Positions 45,801 to 57,800 of a stretch of DNA of 64,000 nt are shown piece after piece. The notes beneath the pieces were generated by a model, which had not been told where the DNA came from, did no database searches, and saw nothing but the letters and a program-made list of their open reading frames with translations. The DNA is taken from the NCBI GenBank assembly GCA_022376925.1, contig JAIOJX010000032.1, positions 202,674,939-202,738,938 on the forward strand, read 5' to 3'. The position numbers and the translations under genes were made by a program. The first letter of the stretch is position 1, and each line of letters starts with the position of its first letter. The DNA is from Tragulus kanchil (Eukaryota; Chordata; Mammalia; Artiodactyla; Tragulidae).

Positions 45801-48800
45801 ATCCGTGCAGGCAGGGAAGGGAGGGTACAGCAGGAGCCCGTGGGTGGGGCTGAGCTGAGGGAGGTGCGCCCTGTGGTGTGGTGACAGCATAGCCTTTAAA
45901 GAACACGGCTGCAGTAGCTGGGGCTCTGGGGGGAGTTCATCTTTGCATTCCCCAGGCCCCGCCATGGCCACTCCTCTCCCTCCTGGCGTTTGACAGCATT
46001 TCTGGTGTGGAGCTTACGTTGATGTTCCAATTGTATGCCTCTAATACTTTCAGAAAAACACAGGCTGACTGTTTGGAATTTTAAATTTCATTAGCTTCGA
46101 GCCTTAAGGGGTGTGTCAGTGTTGAAGTTAAGTTCATTTGGGCTTGAGATTCACTCTGGCTCAAGTGTTGGGTCCAAATAGGTTTACCAGGTGTCCCTGC
46201 CGGGGTGAGCATCCCTGCAGCAGGTGGTGTCTCCCTGCTCTAGCCCCATATCACAGGACACTGACCAGGCCTTCCAGCTCCACGCTGAGCTGTCCGGGAG
46301 AAAGTGCAAGCGAGACGTGGTTTGAGACAGGTCTTCCCAGGGATCTACCTGCGTGGACTAGCCTCTTTGGAGAGGCTTCATGAAGGCAACAGGAGCCCTG
46401 GTTCTCCTTCAAGGCCGCCCTGTCCTGCCAGCTCCACACCTGCAACAGCATAGATACCCAGGGACCTGGGCAGCCCTCCTCACCAGAAGAGACTCTCCAG
46501 AGCCTGGGCAGATATGGGGAGAGGTGGGGTGTCAGGCAGGTGCCTCCCGAGGGTTGGGGACCACCAGCCTGGGCTGCCCAGACATTGGGGGTCAGGTTAG
46601 GAGCCTGGTCCCCTGGGGCTGTCGCTCAGCAACCAAGGGGCTGTCAGGAGAGAGGCCAGAGCCCGGTGTGTGCCCCAGGCTCCCTTCTCCAGTGTGGGGA
46701 GCCTGAAGGCTGGCAGTTTGGGTGCAACACGTCAGTGAGGTTCAGAAGCCAAGGGAAGGAGCCACGAGATTCTCAAGATTACAGAAGGGACTTTCCTAGG
46801 GCCAAGGCCAACCCCTCTAGGGTGCCCCTCAGCTACCAGCACATCCAGCTCTGAGGTAGCGTCGGCTTGTCACATGGCGAGGCCCTACGCTCTTCCCCCC
46901 AGGCCTGTGCCTAGCCCCCAGCAGGTGGGGGCTGCTGAGTGTGTCCATCCGTGCAGGCAGGGAAGGGGAGGGGTACAGCAGGAGCCCGTGGGTGGGGCTG
47001 AGCTGAGGGAGGTGCGCCCTGTGGTGTGGTGACAGCATAGCCCTTTAAAGAACACGGCTGCAGTAGCTGGGGCTCTGGCACGAAGGGAACCGAAACACCA
47101 GTGCTTCTTGAGGGCAGTAGGCCCTCTGACACACACCTCCTTGCCCCAAAGGCACCGGGCGCCCAGGACACAACTCTGCATGAACTTCCTCCCCGTCCCT
47201 GCTGGTCCCCCTTCCTGTCTGGCAGTCCCCAGCAGCTGACACCTCAGTCTGGAGGAAGCCACTTCCCCTTTCACACCACCCCCTGCTGTCCAAAGGGTGG
47301 CCACCACTAAAAACCAGGAAGGGATAAACACCCAGCACGGGGGCTCTCCCTCTTCCAGTACAAGATGGGGCTCCAGAACTCTCTCGCGGGCTGGCTGGGC
47401 TTCCTGTGTGGAGGGCAGGGGTGGGGAGGGGAATCAGAGGAATGATTGCACCCTTTACTATAAACCGCACGGCCCCTGGCTTTTTCAGGTGGAAGGTCCC
47501 AGGCAAGTTACCTTCACTTCCCATGAGGGCATCTAGCGACTTCTAGGAGCTTGGGTAGAGGCTGTAAGTATGCCCTCCCCCGAGACACTCCGAACAAGGG
47601 AGGCTCTGCGATCCAAGAATTCTTTGAGCAAGTTTGCCCAAGTCATCCCTGGGCCACAGTCAGGTGGTACCCATGAGGGTACTGCCTGCTATTTAGACAG
47701 AGGACCTAGGAACTGGAGGCTCTGTAGGAACTAAATGGCTCCAAAAACAGTATAAGAAGACCTTGGCTTCAACAGCAGGGCCTTAAAGGCCACCGCCACC
47801 AAGGTGTAGCCGGAGGGAGCCATCCAGTGGCTCAGTGAGAGGCTGACTCACGTGAACCAACAGGCCAGCACCTTCCTTCTGAATGTTCACACAGACAAAA
47901 CAGGCAAGAGTGTGTATATCCAATGTCCAGACCTACTGGAGGGCTCGTAGCCTCCATTCGCCTCCTGACCCCTGCCCCAAACCAGGAGCCCGGAAATACT
48001 CCCTCACTGCCAAGCCGTAGGGGTACGTGGGGCTCCGTGGAGGTGATACTGGCCCAGATCAATCCAGAAATGCCTCCTCCTCAGCTCCCAAGGCCAAGGG
48101 TTATCTCTGATCCAGGAATCCCCTAAAGCCTTGAGTTCTATTAAGACATTTTCCCTGGCGGAGCCCATCTCAGTCTAGAACAGAAAGGAGGAGGTGGGGC
48201 AACCTGTAGCTGATTGTGTGGACAAGAAGCAAGAAACCCTAGAGGCTGACAGACCTGGACCCAGAAGCAGCCCATCTCTGTCTGAATCCCAGCCCTGCCA
48301 TTTACTGTCTGAAGAGAGATCTTTACTGTCTCTATGCCTTGAACACCTCATTTCTAAAGTGGGTCCCAAAATAGAACCAACCTTAGAGCCCAGATGAGAT
48401 ACTACGTGTCCCGGCCACAGGCCCAGAGCAGAGACTTAGTTCCTGCCCATGATTACTGTTATTTCTCTGTGTGTCAAAGACAATGGTCAGCCCATGAAGA
48501 CCCTAGCAGTGCTGCCTTTGAGAGGAGATGTCCAGATTCACTCACGTTCGGCAGGAGCTCAGTGTCCAGAGTTGCAGTCAAAGGACCTTGGGCAGCTGTG
48601 TCTGGGCGTGGCCACTGAGCTTTTAAAAAAGTGGTGGCAGGGGACTTCTCTTGTGGTCTAGGGGTTACGAATCTGCCTGCCGAGGCAGGGGACATGAGTT
48701 TGACCCTTGGTCCAGGAACAGAGATCCCACATGCCACGGGGCAACTACTAAGCCCACGTGCTGCAATTAATGAAGCCCAGAAGCACTTCCCATGTTCGAC

Positions 48801-51800
48801 AAGAGAAGCCAATGCAGTGATAAGGCCGCACATATAAATGAAGAGGAGCCCCTGCTTGCTGCACCTAGAGAAAGCCCATGCCCAGCCATGAACAGCTGTG
48901 TACCACAACAAAGACTCAACCCAGCCAGAAATAAATAATAAATACATAAATAATAATTTTAAAAAAGGGTAGTGGCAGCTTAAGACTTCAAGGAGACAGC
49001 CTTACAAAGGAGCACAAACTCGTGGATCTGCCATCCTTTTAGGAACTGCTATCCTTGACTATAGTGGCATCATCCTTTTAAAGGACGTTTCCCCAAAGCA
49101 CCCATGGGGTGGTCTGCTGAAACTCACCTCCTGGCTGTTTGCTGGGTATGTATTATATGCTCACCTATTTCACGTGACTTCATCAATTCCTCCCCAAATG
49201 GGTTATCTCTGATCCAGGAATCCCTAAAGCCTTGAGTTCTATTAAGACATTTTCTGGCGGAGCCCATCTCAGTCTAGAACAGAAAGGAGGAGGTGGGGCA
49301 ACCTGTAGCTGATTGTGTGGACAAGAAGCAAGAAACCCTAGAGGCTGACAGACCTGGACCCAGAAGCAGCCCATCTCTGTCTGAATCCCAGCCCTGCCAT
49401 TTACTGTCTGAAGAGAGATCTTTACTGTCTCTATGCCTTGAACACCTCATTTCTAAAGTGGGTCCCAAAATAGAACCAACCTTAGAGCCCAGATGAGATA
49501 CTACGTGTCCCGGCCACAGGCCCAGAGCAGAGACTTAGTTCCTGCCCATGATTACTGTTATTTCTCTGTGTGTCAAAGACAATGGTCAGCCCATGAAGAC
49601 CCTAGCAGTGCTGCCTTTGAGAGGAGATGTCCAGATTCACTCACGTTCGGCAGGAGCTCAGTGTCCAGAGTTGCAGTCAAAGGACCTTGGGCAGCTGTGT
49701 CTGGAGGCGTGGCCACTGAGCTTTTAAAAAAGTGGTGGCAGGGGACTTCTCTTGTGGTCTAGGGGTTACGAATCTGCCTGCCGAGGCAGGGGACATGAGT
49801 TTGACCCTTGGTCCAGGAACAGAGATCCCACATGCCACGGGGCAACTACTAAGCCCACGTGCTGCAATTAATGAAGCCCAGAAGCACTTCCCATGTTCGA
49901 CAAGAGAAGCCAATGCAGTGATAAGGCCGCACATATAAATGAAGAGGAGCCCCTGCTTGCTGCACCTAGAGAAAGCCCATGCCCAGCCATGAACAGCTGT
50001 GTACCACAACAAAGACTCAACCCAGCCAGAAATAAATAATAAATACATAAATAATAATTTTAAAAAAGGGTAGTGGCAGCTTAAGACTTCAAGGAGACAG
50101 CCTTACAAAGGAGCACAAACTCGTGGATCTGCCATCCTTTTAGGAACTGCTATCCTTGACTATAGTGGCATCATCCTTTTAAAGGACGTTTCCCCAAAGC
50201 ACCCATGGGGTGGTCTGCTGGAAACTCACCTCCTGGCTGTTTGCTGGGTATGTATTATATGCTCACCTATTTCACGTGACTTCATCAATTCCTCCCAGTA
50301 ACCCCTCAGAAGTGGATATTGCTCTCATGCCCATTTTATAGCTGAGGAAACTGAGGCACAAGGAGGTTGCATCCTTTCCTCGCACAAGTAGATAGGGGGA
50401 CCCAGGATTTGAATACAGTGGACATGATGTTTTATCACACTTTATCACGGAGGCCCCAGGCTGAACCATTTGCAGGGCGGGGGCACAGGAAGCATAAACT
50501 GGGAAGGCAGGCCAAGAGAGTGCGGTGGGAACTGTGGCCACCTGGGGGAGGGGAACCAGCCCTCAGCCCCAGCTGCCTTCTGGTGCGTGGGGTCACAGAT
50601 TCTTTGTTCTCAGATTGTCTCATTTGCTTAAAAGACGTCAAAAATTCAGATTCTGATGTGAATTCTCCCCATTTTAAATTTTGGCTTATGTGGTCTTTTA
50701 AAACACAAACTCTTGGGCTTCCCTGGTGGTCCAGTGGGTAAGGACACCGCCTTGCAGTGCAAGGGGCTCTGGTTCGATCCCTGGCCTGGGAAGATCCCAC
50801 GTGCCGCGGAGCGGCTGGACTGATGTGTCCAATTGCCAAGCTGGAGCTCTGGGGCGCAGGCGCCCAGAGCCGGTGCTCTGCGACGACAGAGGCCACCGCG
50901 ATGGGAGGCCCACACGAGCCAAAGAACAAAGACGGATGAAAAATAGAGAAATGAAAGACCAATAGAAGTGGCCTGCCTGTTCCCCTCCCTCCCCACCCCA
51001 CCCCCCAAAAGATAAATGAAAAAAATAAATGTAAAACACAAACTCTTGGTGGGCTTCCCAGGTGGCACTAGTGGTAAAGAACCTGCCTACCAATTCAGGA
51101 GACCTAAGAGTCTTGGGCTTGATCCCTGGGTCCGGAAGATCCCCTGGAGGAGAGCATGGCGACCCACTCCAGCACTCTTGGCTGGAGAAGCCTATGGACA
51201 GAGTAGTCTGGTGGGTTACGGTCCACAGGGTCTCAAAGAGTTGGACACACCTGAGGTGACTTAACACAAACTCCTGGTCCTGCTGCAGCATAAGTTCTGC
51301 TGCGAATGCATCTGTGTCAGCTTCAAGGCCCCAAGTGACCCCTCAGAATTTGGGGGGTGGGGCAGCTCAATGTTGGGTCCACGCTGCTGGCACTCTGGGA
51401 TCCGACTCCGATGCCTGTCAGACTCCTCCACTCTGCCCAGGCTCTGGGGCTCCTTCCTTCCCCTGGCCACGGTAGAGGAGGCATCCCCCACGCACCTTTC
51501 CTGTGGTTTGAGGAGAGGGAGCTTCAGCTTTCCCCGTCCTCTCACAAAGCCCCTTCAGGACTGCCACACTCCTGTCAGTCGTGACACCCCCACAGACAAG
51601 AGCGTTACTTCTTTGTCAGTGTCTTTGGTACGTGTGAAGGTTGAAGATGACAAGATGACATTACAAGACCAGTCGCTAATAAGCTTGTCAATTTTTAGTC
51701 CCCAGAAGTGGTGACAGTCCTACAGCGGACCATTCACACTCGCCCCGAGCCTGATTTAGACATCGGCAGGAAGGCTAGAGAGCCATCTGCTAATCCCTGA

Positions 51801-54800
51801 TGTGCTCATCACGTGGGAGGGGCGTGTGGCTCTGGCTTTCCTGGAACAAGTGCTGAGTGAGCCCTTGTCTCCCCTCCTGATAAAGCACATGGACAGAGGC
51901 AATGGACATTCAGGAACCAGTGTTAGTCTGAGGCATTACAGTTTCTTAAATGCTTTAACACAGGGATTCCCTGGTGGTTCCGTGGTTAAGACCCTGCACG
52001 CACATTGTAAGGGGCCTGGGTTCAATTCTAGGTCAGGGGAACTAGACCCAATGCTGCAACTGAGTTTGCATGCCACAACGAAAGAGATCCCGCATGCTGC
52101 CACTGAGACCTGCTGCAGACAAGTTAAAAAATATTTTAAAAAATATTTTTTAAAATGCTTTAACATATATTCTCTCATTTAATTTTCACGAAACCTAGTG
52201 GAAGACCTTACCTTGATCCTGGGTCCGGAAGATCCCCTGGAGGAGAGCATGGCGACCCACTCCAGCACTCTTGGCTGGAGAAGCCTATGGACAGAGTAGT
52301 CTGGTGGGTTACGGTCCACAGGGTCTCAAAGAGTTGGACACACCTGAGGTGACTTAACACAAACTCCTGGTCCTGCTGCAGCATAAGTTCTGCTGCGAAT
52401 GCATCTGTGTCAGCTTCAAGGCCCCAAGTGACCCCTCAGAATTTGGGGGGTGGGGCAGCTCAATGTTGGGTCCACGCTGCTGGCACTCTGGGATCCGACT
52501 CCGATGCCTGTCAGACTCCTCCACTCTGCCCAGGCTCTGGGGCTCCTTCCTTCCCCTGGCCACGGTAGAGGAGGCATCCCCCACGCACCTTTCCTGTGGT
52601 TTGAGGAGAGGGCTTCAGCTTTCCCCGTCCTCTCACAAAGCCCCTTCAGGACTGCCACACTCCTGTCAGTCGTGACACCCCCACAGACAAGAGCGTTACT
52701 TCTTTGTCAGTGTCTTTGGTACGTGTGAAGGTTGAAGATGACAAGATGACATTACAAGACCAGTCGCTAATAAGCTTGTCAATTTTTAGTCCCCAGAAGT
52801 GGTGACAGTCCTACAGCGGACCATTCACACTCGCCCCGAGCCTGATTTAGACATCGGCAGGAAGGCTAGAGAGCCATCTGCTAATCCCTGATGTGCTCAT
52901 CACGTGGGAGGGGCGTGTGGCTCTGGCTTTCCTGGAACAAGTGCTGAGTGAGCCCTTGTCTCCCCTCCTGATAAAGCACATGGACAGAGGCAATGGACAT
53001 TCAGGAACCAGTGTTAGTCTGAGGCATTACAGTTTCTTAAATGCTTTAACACAGGGATTCCCTGGTGGTTCCGTGGTTAAGACCCTGCACGCACATTGTA
53101 AGGGGCCTGGGTTCAATTCTAGGTCAGGGGAACTAGACCCAATGCTGCAACTGAGTTTGCATGCCACAACGAAAGAGATCCCGCATGCTGCCACTGAGAC
53201 CTGCTGCAGACAAGTTAAAAAATATTTTAAAAAATATTTTTTAAAATGCTTTAACATATATTCTCTCATTTAATTTTCACGACAATCAACCCACTCGACA
53301 GATAAGACTGTGACTCAAACAGGGGTCTACTTGAGTTTATAATTAGGCTGATGATAAGAACAGATGTCCGTATCCTTTGAGGCCACACTTCCAGAAATCT
53401 ATCTCAGTGAAATAATCAAAGGTGGATCCTCCAGCTGCATGCAAAAAAATGAAGTTGGAACATTCCCTGACACCAAACACAAAGATCAACTCAAAATGGA
53501 TTAAAGACCTAAATGTAAGACCAAAAACCCTAAAACTCTTAGAGGAGAATATAGGCAAAACACTCAAGGACATAAATGAAAGCAAGATCTTCTCTGACCC
53601 ACCTACTAGAATAGCAGAACTAAAAAGAAAAATTTGCACGTGGGACCCAATAAAACTTAAAAGCTTTTGTACAGCAAAAGAAACTACCAAAAAGCTAAAC
53701 AGACAACCCACAGAATGGGAGAAAATCATAGCAAATGAAACAACAAAGAATTAATCTCCAAAAATCTACAAGCAACTCAGACAACTAAACATCAGAAAAA
53801 TGAACAACCCAATCAAAAAATGGGAAAAGGACCTAAACAGACACCTCTCCAAAGAGGACATACAGATGGCCAAAAAACACATGAAACAATGATCAACTTC
53901 ACTTATAATTAGAGAAATGCAAATCAAAACTACAATGAGATATCACCTCACACCTGTCAGAATGGCCATCATCCACAAATCGACAGACAATAAATGCTGG
54001 AGAGGGTGCAGAGAAAAGGCAACACTCTTGCAGTGCTGGTGGGAATGTAAATTGATACAGTCGCTATGGAAGACAGTATGGAAAAAAATGCTTAAAAACT
54101 GAATAGAAGGACATTCAGGAACCAGTGTTAGTCTGAGGCATTACAGTTTCTTAAATGCTTTAACACAGGGATTCCCTGGTGGTTCCGTGGTTAAGACCCT
54201 GCACGCACATTGTAAGGGGCCTGGGTTCAATTCTAGGTCAGGGGAACTAGACCCAATGCTGCAACTGAGTTTGCATGCCACAACGAAAGAGATCCCGCAT
54301 GCTGCCACTGAGACCTGCTGCAGACAAGTTAAAAAATATTTTAAAAAATATTTTTTAAAATGCTTTAACATATATTCTCTCATTTAATTTTCACGACAAT
54401 CAACCCACTCGACAGATAAGACTGTGACTCAAACAGGGGTCTACTTGAGTTTATAATTAGGCTGATGATAAGAACAGATGTCCGTATCCTTTGAGGCCAC
54501 ACTTCCAGAAATCTATCTCAGTGAAATAATCAAAGGTGGATCCTCCAGCTGCATGCAAAAAAATGAAGTTGGAACATTCCCTGACACCAAACACAAAGAT
54601 CAACTCAAAATGGATTAAAGACCTAAATGTAAGACCAAAAACCCTAAAACTCTTAGAGGAGAATATAGGCAAAACACTCAAGGACATAAATGAAAGCAAG
54701 ATCTTCTCTGACCCACCTACTAGAATAGCAGAACTAAAAAGAAAAATTTGCACGTGGGACCCAATAAAACTTAAAAGCTTTTGTACAGCAAAAGAAACTA

Positions 54801-57800
54801 CCAAAAAGCTAAACAGACAACCCACAGAATGGGAGAAAATCATAGCAAATGAAACAACAAAGAATTAATCTCCAAAAATCTACAAGCAACTCAGACAACT
54901 AAACATCAGAAAAATGAACAACCCAATCAAAAAATGGGAAAAGGACCTAAACAGACACCTCTCCAAAGAGGACATACAGATGGCCAAAAAACACATGAAA
55001 CAATGATCAACTTCACTTATAATTAGAGAAATGCAAATCAAAACTACAATGAGATATCACCTCACACCTGTCAGAATGGCCATCATCCACAAATCGACAG
55101 ACAATAAATGCTGGAGAGGGTGCAGAGAAAAGGCAACACTCTTGCAGTGCTGGTGGGAATGTAAATTGATACAGTCGCTATGGAAGACAGTATGGAAATT
55201 TCTTAAAAAACTAAAAATAGAAGCATAATATGACCCAGCAATCCCACTCTTAGGCTTATACCCTGATGAAATCAAATCTGAAAGAAGCACCTGTACCCCA
55301 ATGTTCATCACAGCTCTCTATACAATAGCTAGAACATGGAAGCAACCTAGATGCCCATCGACGAACGAATGGATACAAAAGCTCTGGTACATATACACAA
55401 TAGAATACTACACAGCTGTCAAAAGAAATGCAGAAGAATCAGCCCTAATGAGGTGGCTGGCTCTAGAATCTATCATAAAAAGTGAAGTCAGTCAAAAAGA
55501 GGACAAGTACAATATACTAACACATATGTATGGAATCTAGTAGGATGGTGATGATGGCATGTGCAGTGAAGCGATGGAGAAACAGACATGGACAGTGGAT
55601 ATATGGACATTGTGGGGAATGAACAGAGGGTGGGAGGCATAAAGGAAGTAGCATGAAGGCCTGTACTATCATATGTGAAGAAAATAGCTATCGTCATTGC
55701 TCTGTGAGAAAAGGAGACCCTTCAGGGGTGCTGTGTGACAGTCTGGAGGGGTGGGATGGGGGGGATATACATACGACTAATCTGGGAACATACATATCTG
55801 TAAACAGCAAAACTCTGTAAAAGTTAAAAGTAAAATAAAAGTTAAAAACAAAACAACACAACAACAACAAAAAGAATAAATGGTTGGAAACAATGTCCAA
55901 TCACAGGAAATTAAATTCTAAATTAGTTCAGAAGGCCATTATGCAGCCATTCAAAATCAAATCACATTCATTTTCCCCTGGAAATACAAGGCAATTGCTC
56001 AACCTTCAACCTCCAAGTTCAGCTCATCCATGAAAATAGTCTCTGATGGTTCTACCAGAAAACAGAATAGGCCACCTGCCTCCATGTCTAATCCACCTTA
56101 ACTGCCGCTCTCCCTGGCCCCTCCTCACCTGAGCAGGTAGGCCTAAGTATGGAGGTTCTGACATCCTGTCCAACTTGCTTTTCCTTGGGAATTTCAGGTT
56201 TTTGCATTTGAGAGAGTATTTCCTTAGTCGTGAACCATAACTTTTGGGGAAAAAATATCAGGCGTGTTTTCCCACCAAGCACTATAGGGTACAGAAAGTT
56301 TCAAATACTCTTTCATTCAGCAAATGCGCACAAGTGCCTGTTCTGTGCCAGGCACACAGGAGGCCTTGGGAAGACAAAGATGAATGAGACAGCCTTAGCC
56401 CTCACACTGACACAACCGAAAGTCAGCCGTCATGAAAAATGACTGAACTTTGCCACGCACAGAAAAATGATCGCACTTTGCCCCTCTCCACAAGCCCTCC
56501 TGTTCTGCAGAGCAGAGGCCCCTGAACTGGAAGACCTGGGGAGGAGGCGAGTGCGCCCCAGCTCTGCCACTTACTGGCTGTGGAACCTTGAGTTCCTACT
56601 TGAGTTATCAGCTTTCTTGTCTGTAAAAATGGGTCCTCAAACTGCACTTAACACACAAGGCTCTCGGAGAATTCAGCGAGACAACACATGAAAATATCTT
56701 CTCAACATTTGAAGCCCTAGACCCTCTTCAGTCATCCATTCTCTCTCCGCCCACAGTTCTCTGGCTTAGTAAATAACAGGTTGAGCCATGCTCGTGTATT
56801 TCAAGCTTGTCAGCTGCTCTGTCCACAACACAAGAACATTTTAAGAGATGGAAGAGGGCGTCCTGGAAACAAGGCATGTGGCCCACACAGAACAAGCCTC
56901 AATTGCCATTAAGTTCTTCTGAACAGGTTCAACCTATCTGTATTTTTAACCTTTGATCATGCCAGTAACTGCCTACCCCAACAGGGAAAGGGTCACTTTG
57001 CCCTGGAAGCCCCCAAGTCACTAAAACCTTAGACGTCCTCCCCACAACCCCACACGACCCCCTCACCTTGGGCAGGTCCGTGGCCCCACGGATCCGCTGA
57101 GCCACCTTCTCTCCCTCGGGGTGGATCCTGGCCACGTGTTTCCACATCCTTTCCCAGGTGGCCTCGTCCACAGGCAGCCCACCCCGGTTAACAAAGAAGG
57201 GGACGCCTCCATCTCGTAGGTCCTCCTCCCCTTCTTCTTCTGGCTCCTCATCTCTCTGGGCTGAGGCTCCTTCGCTGGTCTCCAAACGCCGGGCCCCAGA
57301 GGAGGCAGCAGCAGCCGCGGTGGCAGCACCAGCGCTGCCGCCCCCGGCCACCTTCTTCCCCGCTGGCATCCCCAAAGTCTTGACGGGGTGGGAGGCTCTA
57401 TCAGCAGGGTGGCTCACTGGAGGCCTCCCACACACCAGCTGCAGAGATAACACATGGCCAAACAGAGCGCCGGTGCCTTTAAGAAACCAGGGCGTGGCTC
57501 CCGTACAATAAAATACTACTTGATGGGGGGGTGGGGTGTGAAAATCAGTGCTTCAAAGTGAAGTGCGGGGCAGAGGGGGTTGGGTGTCCCGGGTGAGCCT
57601 TAGAGGCCTTGTTCTTTTGAAAAAAGGGATTTAGAGAATACATCTCAACTTGGCAGCTTTCACAAAGCGCCGCGATTTGACTGTGAGAACAATAACGGAC
57701 AACAGGCTGGGCTGGCGGAGGAGAAAAGCCAGGGGGAAACTGAGGCCAGGCAGCTGAGATCTGCGGCCACGAGAGGGTCGAGGCACGAGTGCCACGCCGA

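Larger units (their letters stand above)
48098..50298. repeat. Overlap duplication 17: 48098-49199 equals 49200-50298
   Basis: Offset 1102 becoming 1099 after losses in C runs at the start of copy 2. Confidence 0.95.
51118..53304. repeat. Overlap duplication 18: 51118-52211 equals 52212-53304
   Basis: Offset 1094/1091 with a 3-base difference near ggagagggagctt. Confidence 0.95.
53367..55975 (+). mobile_element. Old L1M fragment split by a younger L1
   Basis: Positions 53367-53424 (tatcctttgaggccacactt then gaaataatcaaaggtg) and 55876-55970 (atggttggaaacaatgtcca then cattatgcagccattcaaaa) are two halves of a diverged L1M 3' region that would be continuous without the younger L1 between them. 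Confidence 0.6.

Noticed and set aside
50716..51262. tRNA genes
   Set aside because: A- and B-box-like sequences (ggttcgatccctgg) belong to tRNA-derived SINE heads, and no cloverleaf with an intact acceptor stem is seen.
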